Below the pieces are notes generated by a model. The model ran no database searches, had not been told where the DNA came from, and was given only the letters and a program-made list of their open reading frames with translations. Positions 1 through 6,212 of a DNA stretch of 15,182 nt are shown piece after piece. The DNA comes from Microcaldota archaeon (lineage in GTDB: Archaea > Micrarchaeota > Micrarchaeia > Micrarchaeales > Micrarchaeaceae): the NCBI GenBank assembly GCA_021834785.1, contig JAKBRJ010000016.1, forward strand, positions 1-15,182. Reading direction: 5' to 3'. The translations under genes were made by a program, and so were the position numbers. Each line of letters starts with the position of its first letter. Positions within the stretch are counted from its first letter, which is position 1.

Positions 1-21
1 AACAGATATCTGTCTGGCCAT
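1..21 (-). CDS. start of an unidentified gene leaving the window
   Basis: On the minus strand an ATG at 21-19 opens a frame that stays open to the window edge and reads MARQISV. The argument for a real start is its promoter: a CTTTTATATG box lies at about 49-58, some 32 bases upstream, which would give a leader of about seven bases, as for other genes here. No product can be named from seven codons. The first bases of the frame lie in the palindrome ACAGATATCTGT. It could equally be chance. Confidence 0.35.
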
Positions 22-48
22 CGCAACACATATGTATAATGTATGTAT

Positions 49-58
49 ACATATAAAA
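49..58 (-). promoter_or_regulatory. TATA box of the gene at 21-1, with nearby palindromes
   Basis: On the minus strand the sequence reads CTTTTATATG. The expected start site, about 25 bases downstream, falls just before the ATG at 21. Two perfect palindromes, TATGTATACATA at 42-53 and ACATATGT at 28-35, lie between the box and the start codon or overlap the box. They could be an operator, although AT-rich palindromes also arise by chance. Confidence 0.4.
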
Positions 59-202
59 GAATTATGGTCTGACATTTTTCATAGAAATTCTAAAACTATC
101 TGCGTTAATCCAAATTCAGCTCTTTTTGAACTTTTTGCTCTTCTTTTATTTGATATTTCTTTGCAATGCCATAAAATATAATTCGTAATATCCAAAAGAA
201 GA

Positions 203-250
203 TTTAATATTTTATTCTCATATAGCTAAATGCAGATATAGGGTGGCAAT
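203..250 (+). promoter_or_regulatory. promoter and ribosome-binding site of the HD gene
   Basis: TTTAATATTTTA at 203-214 is a TATA-like box centred about 42 bases before the ATG. The predicted start site near 233 gives a leader of about 18 bases that contains GGTGG at 242-246, four bases before the ATG. The rest of positions 59-202 is AT-rich and shows no convincing gene on either strand. Confidence 0.45.
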
Positions 251-1273
251 ATGATATTCAAGGACGTAGTGCATGGGAGCGTAGACGTAGACGAGCCAGT
301 GATTAAGGAATTGGTCGAATCAAAACCGATGCAAAGGATAAAGGCAATATGCAATCAGGGAGTGCCCAAAAAATACATAGCAGATTTTGAAGTCGATTAT
401 TCCAGGTTCGACCATTCAGCAGGTGTCATGCTCGCACTGAGAAAAGTGGATGCCAGTCTCGAAGAGCAAGTAGCAGGGCTCCTTCATGATGTTTCACATA
501 CTGCCTTTTCTCACATGGCGGATTATGTTATAGGCAATGGCGTCAAAGAAGATTACCAGGATAGCATACACTCGAGATTTTTCGGAAAGGGCACTGAGCT
601 ATATGAGATACTCAAATCAAACGGGATGGATTCAGAAAAGATATCGGATCCTAAAAATTTCGGCCTGCTTGAGAGGGAACAGCCTTATCTATGTGCAGAC
701 AGGTTCGACAGCACGGCTAGGCTTTGGGCAGAGGAAGAAGGTTCTGAAGCAGTAAGAATAACTCTGGAATCCCTAATTGCACACGAAGGATACCTCGCAT
801 TCAAAGAAAAAGATATCGCAAAGGACTTTGCCATCAGGCACGAAAGGCGAGTCCCAGAAGTTCCGGAAAATCCGCACAGGGCAGACCTGGGTATAAGATG
901 GTACATATTCAGTTCAGCTATAAAAATAGCAATGAAAAATGGCATTGTTTCAAAATCTGATTTTGACCTTACGGATGCAGAGTTTCTGAAAAAGCTTGAA
1001 AATACTGGAATAGAGCAAGTGAACACACTTTTGGAATATCTGGCAAGCCATAAAAGCGAGATTAAATATGAACTTGCGGAAAAGGACCCTAAAGTAGTTA
1101 TGTATTCGAAATTCAGATATATTGATCCATTCTTTTTGAAGGATGGAAAGCTTTTGAGAGTAAGCGAAGCCGATCCAGACTTTGCAAAGAGGATAGAGCG
1201 CAACAGAGCATTAAATAAAGGAGGCATAAAACTGGAAAGTTTAGAGGGAATAAAGCTGCCGATAGAAATATGA
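251..1273 (+). CDS. HD-domain phosphohydrolase (COG1078-like)
   Basis: A 340-residue protein of the HD superfamily of metal-dependent phosphohydrolases, resembling the dNTPase-like COG1078 group. The N-terminus (DVVHGSV) and the metal-ligand signature fit that group: H55 in FDHSAG, H79-D80 in GLLHDVSHTAFSH, and an acidic motif ADRFD at 149-153 where the last metal ligand is expected. By family knowledge it hydrolyses a nucleotide phosphate, perhaps a deoxynucleoside triphosphate; the substrate cannot be read from sequence. There is no signal peptide or membrane segment, so it is cytosolic. The ATG is chosen because GGTGG precedes it by four bases and a TATA-like box lies at 203-214. It appears to be a single-gene unit, convergent with the next gene. 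Confidence 0.85.
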   Translation: MIFKDVVHGSVDVDEPVIKELVESKPMQRIKAICNQGVPKKYIADFEVDYSRFDHSAGVMLALRKVDASLEEQVAGLLHDVSHTAFSHMADYVIGNGVKEDYQDSIHSRFFGKGTELYEILKSNGMDSEKISDPKNFGLLEREQPYLCADRFDSTARLWAEEEGSEAVRITLESLIAHEGYLAFKEKDIAKDFAIRHERRVPEVPENPHRADLGIRWYIFSSAIKIAMKNGIVSKSDFDLTDAEFLKKLENTGIEQVNTLLEYLASHKSEIKYELAEKDPKVVMYSKFRYIDPFFLKDGKLLRVSEADPDFAKRIERNRALNKGGIKLESLEGIKLPIEI

Positions 1274-1387
1274 ACCTAAACCATGCATCGAAATTTTTCC
1301 CCAATATCTTTTTATTATAAGGAACAAATTATGCAGTGATGTGCTTTTACGTGCATTAAGCTCAAAGACTGGTGACATTTCTCCTAT
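1274..1387. other. convergent intergenic region
   Basis: This 114-base gap separates the 3' ends of two convergent genes. A T-rich tract, CTTTTTATTATAA, lies at about 1308-1320 on the plus strand some 35 bases after the HD stop. Archaeal transcription often ends at such tracts without a hairpin, so it is a plausible terminator for the HD gene. No gene is visible. Confidence 0.3.
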
Positions 1388-2053
1388 TCAGCGCATGTCA
1401 TTGCTTGCATGTGGGGAAGACTCTGCAGCCTTGAGCAAAGGTTGATACATGCTCGAATCTACGCAATTGAACCAGAGCCTCATGGATTCCAGAACCTGCA
1501 GTCTGTCCATCACGATTACGTCTGCTCCCCGAGCGATGTACACAACGCCTTTGCATTCTGCAACTATTAAGCCTAAGCCCCTGGCCGCACCGTACAGACC
1601 CCCTATGCATACTGATTGCTCCTCAGAAAGGCGAAGGGACCGGATAGCTCTAATCGCTTCGTACATCGAGAAATCCGCTGCAGTGCGAAGCGCCTTAGAC
1701 TGCGCAAGCATCCTGGCTTCTTGTGCGTCGGCACTGCGCAGAAGGTTCCAGTCCTTGGACAGCCACCCGGCCATAGACGTCATGGCCATGACCAGCGAAT
1801 TGACTGCTGCGCCGGCCTCCTGATTAGCCAGCATTGAGTCTGCATTCACATTTATAAGTCCTGAACCCTTGGCCATTAGATAAAGGAGCGCTGGTGCTTC
1901 TGCGCGGTTAACTGATATGAAGACGTCTGTGCTCTCCTTGCCACCCGCGCCAGAAACGAGCGCAAAATCGCCATGGGAGAGCACGCGGGCTGTCACCTTC
2001 AATGCAGATTTGTCATTGCTCTTTGTGATGCTCGGCATTAAATCAAAGGCCAT
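1388..2053 (-). CDS. GC-rich orphan protein, unknown function
   Basis: A 221-residue protein that I do not recognise. The sequence is alanine-, leucine- and serine-rich, with alternating short beta-like and helical stretches, no transmembrane helix and no metal or nucleotide motif. The segment GGLYGAARGLGLIVAE followed by KGVVYIARGADVIVMD suggests an alpha/beta fold but does not identify a family. The ATG is supported by GGAGA four to five bases upstream; TATAAATA sits only about 16 bases upstream, so the promoter is less clear. Its base composition is visibly more GC-rich than its neighbours, which may indicate a different history. It faces the HD gene tail to tail. Confidence 0.6.
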   Translation of the reverse strand: MAFDLMPSITKSNDKSALKVTARVLSHGDFALVSGAGGKESTDVFISVNRAEAPALLYLMAKGSGLINVNADSMLANQEAGAAVNSLVMAMTSMAGWLSKDWNLLRSADAQEARMLAQSKALRTAADFSMYEAIRAIRSLRLSEEQSVCIGGLYGAARGLGLIVAECKGVVYIARGADVIVMDRLQVLESMRLWFNCVDSSMYQPLLKAAESSPHASNDMR

Positions 2054-2136
2054 GTTTCTCCAAGATATTTATAGGTTGTGAAGCCCCTAGCTGATGGGAA
2101 ATTAAGCAATTAGTAGGGAATCAGGCATTATATGTT

Positions 2137-2158
2137 TGTAACGGGCATGTGCGTTACA
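2137..2158. terminator. hairpin downstream of the first GNAT gene
   Basis: TGTAACG at 2137-2143 and CGTTACA at 2152-2158 form a perfect 7-base-pair stem with an 8-base loop. It begins 32 bases past the stop of the minus-strand GNAT gene and precedes the orphan at 2053. No T-run follows directly, so it may be a 3'-end or processing hairpin, not a classical terminator. It lies at the edge of a segment repeated at 6960-7035. Confidence 0.4.
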
Positions 2159-2189
2159 GGTACAGCTAGACGCACTATGCCAATGCCTC

Positions 2190-2645
2190 TTATAATCTCT
2201 TTTCCAGAACTACCTGGTCGTCCCAGCCCTCCAGCCTCGCTTTCTTGTATGCAATCCTTACGAATCCGTTGTCGTAATAGAACTTCCTTGTCAGCTTGTA
2301 GGGCTCGTAGCTGTCCTCTTCAGGCAGTGTCTCTACCTGTATGAGCGTCAGGCCATGGCTCCTTGCCTCATCCTCCACCCATTTGAGAAGCGCAGTGCCT
2401 ATGCCCATTCCCTGGTGGTTTCTTTCAACTGCCATCCAGACCAGTTGCATTATGCCGTCATAGGAGCTATAGCATGCGAAGCCGAGAGTTTCATTTCCGT
2501 CTACAGCCACAGCCACATTGTTGAAGAAAAGGTCGGTCTCAATGCTCTTCAGCCCGTTCTTGTTGAACCATTCTTTGAGGCCTTGCGCTATCTTCAGCGC
2601 ATCCGCAATATGCCTGTCGCCCCGCTTCGCCCTTATCACTTCCAT
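2190..2645 (-). CDS. GNAT-family N-acetyltransferase
   Basis: A 151-residue acyl-CoA-dependent N-acetyltransferase. The acetyl-CoA pyrophosphate loop (motif A, Q/R-x-x-G-x-G) is Q78-G79-M80-G81-I82-G83, preceded by the beta strand QLVWMAVE and followed by helix GTALLKWVEDEARSHG. The motif B region is KFYYDNGFVRI. The acceptor (protein, amino acid or antibiotic) is not predictable. The frame is open to an ATG at 2705, but I chose the ATG at 2645: a TATTAAATTT box at 2667-2676 lies 26 bases upstream, the spacing for leaderless transcription, and the extra 20 residues match no GNAT element. The 3' end and flank of this gene recur as a fossil at 6960-7035. Confidence 0.85.
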   Translation of the reverse strand: MEVIRAKRGDRHIADALKIAQGLKEWFNKNGLKSIETDLFFNNVAVAVDGNETLGFACYSSYDGIMQLVWMAVERNHQGMGIGTALLKWVEDEARSHGLTLIQVETLPEEDSYEPYKLTRKFYYDNGFVRIAYKKARLEGWDDQVVLEKRL

Positions 2646-2666
2646 ACAGTCAAATTTAAAGCAGCC

Positions 2667-2676
2667 AAATTTAATA
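2667..2676 (-). promoter_or_regulatory. TATA box deciding the GNAT start
   Basis: On the minus strand this reads TATTAAATTT. Its centre is about 26 bases from the ATG at 2645, so transcription should start at or next to that codon and the message would be leaderless. The upstream in-frame ATG at 2705 would then lie outside the transcript. Confidence 0.5.
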
Positions 2677-2705
2677 CCCTTCCGCATATCCACTTCACTG
2701 CGCAT

Positions 2706-2917
2706 CTTTTCGTTATCAGGAGCGAATTCCCGTGTTTATCACATGCCAGTATCGCAACATGTAAAAATATATTTTCATGTGCTTTACGGTCCGCTAGCAG
2801 ATTCACTCGGGCTGCTTCTCCTAAGGTATGCAATCCTACCTTCCGATATTTTTTTGAATGTAAGCTTGTTTGTCTGACCGAACCAAATTTTATATATCTG
2901 CTACTGGGTTTCGAACC
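2706..2917. other. intergenic stretch between GNAT gene and broken 2H gene
   Basis: I see no supportable gene. It holds a 15-base sequence (2739-2753) repeated exactly at 5023-5037, and an AT palindrome, AAAATATATTTT, near 2766-2777 flanked by ACATG and CATGT arms. On the minus strand the AT palindrome could be a promoter. A short minus-strand frame across 2636-2833 has no family resemblance. Confidence 0.3.
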
Positions 2918-3388
2918 TTAAGCATAAGCGTACAGGTATACCCCTTTGACTATAAAATTGTGCTTGAAGTGGAACGACCTGTATTCACGGAGAGCCTTTT
3001 CAAAACCCCCTCTTGTCCAAATCCTTGTGGGATATCGTTATATGCGGTACGAATTTCCTTTGATGTATCTTGTCCTCGCCAAAACCTGCAACCAGCTTTC
3101 TATGCAACAATGATATATCACGATTCTCAACCACGCGTAGGTATATCACATAATTATGGCGCTTTTGCATTGGGCCTTCGTTCCTGTTTGGTTCGTCGAA
3201 CGCAGATACCCCGTCGATGCATACTTTGAATGGCTTTACATCTTTTACTATCTTCCCTATCCTATCCAGAAGAGAATCGTGCGGGTACGCGTCTCAGGAA
3301 ATGTAAAGCAGGGTAATATGGGGGTTTTCCTGCTGACGTCACGGTAAACCCTATATCTGTTGGCAAAATCACTTATTATTGCAATAAT
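2918..3388 (-). pseudogene. broken 2H phosphoesterase (2'-5' RNA ligase-like) gene
   Basis: Read piecewise on the minus strand this is a near-complete protein of about 155 residues with both catalytic H-x-T motifs of the 2H phosphoesterase superfamily (LigT / 2'-5' RNA ligase): HITL encoded near 3309-3320 and PHITIS encoded near 3052-3069. Three lesions break it: a one-base loss in a C-run (G-run on the plus strand, 3320-3324), a TGA at 3296-3294 where the frame runs LLYIS-stop-DAYPHDSLL, and a one-base gain in a G-run (C-run on the plus strand, 3006-3010). After the last shift the frame continues GFEKALREYRSF to a TAA at 2918. No ATG fits the N-terminus (IIAIISDFANRYRVYRD); an AGGAG sits four bases before ATT at 3388. 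Either a decaying gene or one damaged by homopolymer sequencing errors, although the TGA needs a substitution. Confidence 0.75.
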
Positions 3389-3457
3389 CTTTCTCCTAAG
3401 CCTTTGTGGTGGGCTTATCTGTATAATCCTCGTGTCGGTCATAATCGGGATATGCAT

Positions 3458-3467
3458 TATAAATATA
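3458..3467 (+). promoter_or_regulatory. strong TATA box
   Basis: TATAAATATA is the best TATA match in this part of the window. On the plus strand its predicted start site, about 25 bases downstream, coincides with the ATG at 3487. The element is nearly symmetric and could also serve the minus-strand 2H pseudogene, with a predicted start near 3437 and a leader of about 50 bases. Confidence 0.45.
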
Positions 3468-3486
3468 AATTATGGCATTGGTAGCG

Positions 3487-3570
3487 ATGGCCAAATACGT
3501 AACTTGCACTTGCAGTGTAAATCCTAACGCTATTGCCTTTGAGATAGAAAGGCATAAAAACATGGAGTGA
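3487..3570 (+). CDS. possible leaderless micro-ORF, 27 residues
   Basis: ATG at 3487 to TGA at 3568-3570 encodes a peptide beginning MAKYVTCTCSVNPNA and ending ERHKNME. The start codon sits about 25 bases after the TATAAATATA box, the exact spacing for a leaderless message. The peptide has a C-x-C pair and a charged tail; I know no family for it. It ends 22 bases before the orphan at 3593 and could be its translational leader. It is short, so chance is a serious alternative. Confidence 0.3.
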   Translation: MAKYVTCTCSVNPNAIAFEIERHKNME

Positions 3571-3592
3571 TTTGTAGTATGCAAGTGGTAGC

Positions 3593-4231
3593 ATGGGAAA
3601 AATAGAGGCTTACATACCAAACGTCAGGTACTTATCGCTCAAACTGCACAAAGGGATGCTTGTCTATCTCCTGGCATTTACGGAAAACAGGATCATCGCC
3701 GCAGTCACCAATGATGCCAAGGAAGTTGCCGGCCTGGAGGTAAAAAACATGTTCTCGTTCAACGACATGAATTACCCCAACAAGCCAAATGTAGGCAACA
3801 CGCTTATCTCTGAGAATGCACCAAAGCTTGGAGATTTCTTCAAGGTGGACCCCGATAAACTGCTCTCATCAGATCAAAGCAACTTCGCTATAGCCTACAG
3901 CGACATATTGAAGGGTATGCTGATCCAAAGCAGGAATTCGAAACTGACGCAAACCGAGTCGAGAATCCTGCTGGTAACGGCTTCCGGGAAGAGCTACGAA
4001 TTCATGCTGATGGGCATGTCAAGACCGTCAATAGGATATCAGCCCTATGCCCTTGATGACAATACTTTCAACAGCTATGCAGAGATTGTGAACAAGTTTC
4101 TTGGCGACAAGGTAAAGGTTCTTCGAGCTTCAGATCCGGTTCCAAAGGTTTCAACCGGCCAGCTTTTTGGAGGCCTCTTCGGAAGGAAAAAGAAGGACAA
4201 CCAACAGGCAGAAGCAACAGAAAATAAATAG
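3593..4231 (+). CDS. orphan protein with basic low-complexity tail
   Basis: A 212-residue protein that I do not recognise. The N-terminal two thirds look alpha/beta (for example GMLVYLLAFTENRIIAAVTN and SRILLVTASGKSYEFMLMGM), with no membrane helix. The last 25 residues are a flexible charged tail, GLFGRKKKDNQQAEATENK, preceded by GQLFGG. Such a tail on a globular domain often contacts nucleic acid, membranes or a partner, but nothing here shows which. The start is ATG at 3593 with a weak GTGGT four bases upstream; a CATAAAAAC box near 3553 could supply a short-leader promoter. It converges on the CYTH gene. Confidence 0.65.
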   Translation: MGKIEAYIPNVRYLSLKLHKGMLVYLLAFTENRIIAAVTNDAKEVAGLEVKNMFSFNDMNYPNKPNVGNTLISENAPKLGDFFKVDPDKLLSSDQSNFAIAYSDILKGMLIQSRNSKLTQTESRILLVTASGKSYEFMLMGMSRPSIGYQPYALDDNTFNSYAEIVNKFLGDKVKVLRASDPVPKVSTGQLFGGLFGRKKKDNQQAEATENK

Positions 4232-4347
4232 CAGCACTGGAAATCTTTGGTACAACGATACCGTTTTCAAGGGACGCACATAGCTTATAATATTGCCTTC
4301 TTCTGGAGCTCAGGCTACTTTCTGAGCGCTTGTAGTTTTAAAAGTAG
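4232..4347. terminator. convergent region with a hairpin at 4308-4327
   Basis: GCTCAG at 4308-4313 and CTGAGC at 4322-4327 form a perfect 6-base-pair stem with an 8-base loop, between the 3' ends of the convergent genes ending at 4231 and 4348. Its position fits a shared 3'-end element. The following plus-strand GTAGTTTTAAAAG is only mildly T-rich. No gene is seen. Confidence 0.4.
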
Positions 4348-4941
4348 TTATCCGGGCCTTTTCACTGTGCCTGAATTTGCCTTTATCGCAAGCTCTCTCA
4401 ATAAGAAACCTACCGAAGTTGGCTGTATGTCCTTCTCCGTGAAGCCCAGCCTTTTTACCATCTCCTTTACCCTTTCTACGTCCTTCCTGCTCTTCTTTTG
4501 ACTTACCAGCTCTATATCAAGGAAGTAGCCCACCTTCGGATACCTATCCAAATCCATGTTGAAGTCGCCCAACTTGTATTTGTATCTAGTTTTCCTTGTC
4601 AATGGTACGTACTCAAGCGGTTTTATGCCTAGAAATTTGAACATTCCCATTACTGCTCCAGGATTATCTATATGGGTCTCATATTCTCTAACTTGCATGT
4701 ACTTCTGCCTTTTTTTACCAGACGGCTTGTAAGTAAGAGTGCCGCCTTCGCTTCCGTCCACGATTCGTATACGCAAAGCCTCCACACTGTCCCAGAAGTC
4801 TCTGCTTTCCAAAGTAAATTGGTAATCCGAATACCTTTTAACGGATGTGAGCTTCGCACCCATGGATTCAAGCCTTCTTTTTAGGCTTTCCGCGTTCTTT
4901 ACTCTTATCCTCATTTCGGTTTCGAACTGCTTCTTATGCAT
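4348..4941 (-). CDS. CYTH-domain protein (class IV adenylate cyclase / thiamine-triphosphatase-like)
   Basis: A 197-residue protein of the CYTH (triphosphate tunnel metalloenzyme) superfamily. The N-terminal E-x-E-x-K/R signature is E7-T-E9-M-R11 in FETEMRIRV. Alternating charged strands follow as expected for the tunnel: LRIRIVDG (57-63), TYKPSGKKR (70-78), RKTRYKY, DFNMDLDRY and YFLDIEL with E144. Archaeal members are usually annotated CyaB-like adenylate cyclase, but many CYTH proteins hydrolyse triphosphate compounds; the substrate is open. Length is normal. A GTTTATTTAC box at 4961-4970 puts the predicted start site close to the ATG, and GGGAG lies just upstream of it. It ends facing the orphan at 3593-4231. 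Confidence 0.85.
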   Translation of the reverse strand: MHKKQFETEMRIRVKNAESLKRRLESMGAKLTSVKRYSDYQFTLESRDFWDSVEALRIRIVDGSEGGTLTYKPSGKKRQKYMQVREYETHIDNPGAVMGMFKFLGIKPLEYVPLTRKTRYKYKLGDFNMDLDRYPKVGYFLDIELVSQKKSRKDVERVKEMVKRLGFTEKDIQPTSVGFLLRELAIKANSGTVKRPG

Positions 4942-4960
4942 TCTCCCACGGTTTTGATGA

Positions 4961-4970
4961 GTAAATAAAC
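4961..4970 (-). promoter_or_regulatory. TATA box of the CYTH gene
   Basis: Minus-strand GTTTATTTAC is centred about 25 bases before the ATG at 4941, giving a leaderless or near-leaderless message. The rest of 4971-5086 holds only the 15-base repeat copy at 5023-5037. Confidence 0.4.
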
Positions 4971-5086
4971 AATATATTAATTACCCATCCTGATAGAACT
5001 GACAACGTTTGGCAGTTAGAATTCACATGCCAGTATCTGAATATTGCAATATGCACCTTAAGCCTTGCCGAACCTTGTTAAATCAA

Positions 5087-5482
5087 TTATTTATAGTTCC
5101 TGGGTTTTCTAAAGGCGCTTTCGAAGGACCTGTAGTTGTCTGTGATCTCTTCGCCTTTCTGTATGTCCCTTACTGCCTTGGTGACTACCTCTTCCTCATC
5201 GTCATAGTATGCGCTGAGAGAATTTGGGTTGTCAGAATGATTGAAGTATTTTCCGTCATCAGACGCAAAGCACACCATGTGGCTCTTGTCACTTTTCCAG
5301 CTGTATTTCATGAGGTACTTTCTCACCTTCCACGGCAGGCACTTGACTTGATCCTCAGTGAACTTGAGATCAAATCCTGGGGTAAATCTCCATATCGCAG
5401 TCCCTTTTTTTATATATTGGTCTGCAAAAAGCCCTATGCCATGTATCCTGCTTGGGCCTATCCTAGTTTTTATTAGCATCAT
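5087..5482 (-). CDS. SET-domain protein, putative lysine methyltransferase
   Basis: A compact 131-residue SET domain with no other domain. Visible elements are the first SET motif RIHGIGLFADQYIKKG near the N-terminus, the AdoMet-site motif FNHSDNPN, and the C-terminal GEEITDNYRSFE (GEELTxDY type), the canonical order. SET proteins methylate protein lysines; in archaea the targets are poorly known, so the substrate is open. The frame extends upstream to 5599, but those 39 residues are hydrophobic and unrelated to SET. I chose the first ATG of the ATGATG pair at 5482 because GAGGT lies seven bases before it and TATAAAAG-like sequence at 5521-5528 predicts a start site near 5499. No post-SET cysteine cluster is present. 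Confidence 0.85.
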   Translation of the reverse strand: MMLIKTRIGPSRIHGIGLFADQYIKKGTAIWRFTPGFDLKFTEDQVKCLPWKVRKYLMKYSWKSDKSHMVCFASDDGKYFNHSDNPNSLSAYYDDEEEVVTKAVRDIQKGEEITDNYRSFESAFRKPRNYK

Positions 5483-5489
5483 GCAATCT

Positions 5490-5528
5490 ACCTCAGATTT
5501 TATGAAAATATGAAAAATAATATAAAAG
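5490..5528 (-). promoter_or_regulatory. promoter and ribosome-binding site deciding the SET start
   Basis: A CTTTTATA box occupies 5528-5521 and GAGGT occupies 5494-5490, seven bases from ATG 5482. Together they place transcription initiation inside the longer frame, ruling against a start at 5599. Confidence 0.5.
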
Positions 5529-5607
5529 AATAGATGGACTGCTCCGATGCAGTCCAGAAGCCCGCAATTATTGGTTTTTGGCTTCACACCCCTAAGCAAT
5601 GTCTTGC

Positions 5608-6072
5608 TCAGTTTGAAACGCTTGTCTTGGAGGCCTTCCTTAGCAGTTTCTTTGTTTTGGTGTTATCAATCTCTTCGAGCTCTTTCCTAACCATTTCTTT
5701 AAGCTTCATTTTCCTTGCCAGCGCCCTGTCAGTCTCTTGTACTGCTAGGAACTTGTTTATGAGCGAGGATTCATATCTATAATCCCCTATCCTATATACA
5801 AGGCCGTACAAACCATATATGCTGTATGAGTCTGCAATATCTTGGGCTTCGTATATCTTACGTATAACCTGATTATAGCCGCCTTTTGGGCCCTCATAAA
5901 TACTTCTTCCGTTAAATGCCTCATTGAATGTATCTATTATGCCCTGCATGCCCTTTAGTATAACGGGATATTCTACAACGTTATACTTCTGCATCAACTT
6001 GTAGACCTCTTTCAGGAAAGTGGTCCTTGTCTGGCTACTAAATTCGGTTTTTTCTTTGGTTATTTCCACCAT
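5608..6072 (-). CDS. orphan helical protein
   Basis: A 154-residue protein that I do not recognise. It looks mostly alpha-helical, with aromatic-rich segments (SYSIYGLYGLVYRIGDYRYE) and a strongly charged C-terminal helix (LARKMKLKEMVRKELEEID) ending in a lysine-rich tail. It has no signal peptide, membrane helix or cysteine. The start is well supported: GGTG five bases upstream of the ATG and a CATATAAATATC box at 6103-6114 that places the start site about 10 bases before the ATG. It lies 125 bases upstream of the SET gene on the same strand, but each has its own promoter. Confidence 0.65.
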   Translation of the reverse strand: MVEITKEKTEFSSQTRTTFLKEVYKLMQKYNVVEYPVILKGMQGIIDTFNEAFNGRSIYEGPKGGYNQVIRKIYEAQDIADSYSIYGLYGLVYRIGDYRYESSLINKFLAVQETDRALARKMKLKEMVRKELEEIDNTKTKKLLRKASKTSVSN

Positions 6073-6102
6073 GCTTACACCAATAATAATATTGTTTTTT
6101 CA

Positions 6103-6114
6103 GATATTTATATG
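6103..6114 (-). promoter_or_regulatory. TATA box of the orphan at 5608-6072
   Basis: Minus-strand CATATAAATATC is centred about 36 bases upstream of the ATG at 6072. The predicted start site near 6083 coincides with the upstream edge of the GGTG ribosome-binding site at 6081-6078. Confidence 0.45.
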
Positions 6115-6150
6115 TTTTTATTAGATGAAAGCTTTAAATATATGAATAAA

Positions 6151-6200
6151 GGCTCTTCTCGTGATAGATTTTATTCAGACAAAATCAAATAGCAAGAGCC
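6151..6200. repeat. inverted repeat, GGCTCTT / AAGAGCC
   Basis: GGCTCTT at 6151-6157 and AAGAGCC at 6194-6200 are perfect 7-base inverted arms separated by 36 bases, starting 13 bases past the stop of the gene at 6213-6881. This could be a 3'-end structure of that message. The spacer shows no secondary pairing that I can see. Confidence 0.3.
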
Positions 6201-6212
6201 AGTGCCAGTAAA

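Noticed and set aside
685..1227. Minus-strand open frame of 180 codons inside the HD gene
   Set aside because: It is a shadow of the HD gene, with Ser/Phe-rich composition and no start signals.
2636..2833. Minus-strand frame of 65 codons overlapping the GNAT start
   Set aside because: It has no recognisable family, no supporting start signals, and overlaps the better supported GNAT promoter.
2906..2917. GGTTCGAAACCC on the minus strand, resembling a tRNA T-arm
   Set aside because: The stem beyond two pairs does not hold and there is no acceptor, D or anticodon arm within tRNA distance; it is the 3' flank of the broken 2H gene.
2870..3229. Plus-strand open frame of 119 codons
   Set aside because: It is antisense to the broken 2H phosphoesterase, has no ribosome-binding site or family resemblance, and the minus strand gives the coherent protein.
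5483..5599. N-terminal extension of the SET protein by 39 residues
   Set aside because: The residues are hydrophobic and unlike SET; the TATA box and GAGGT lie inside this stretch and point to ATG 5482.
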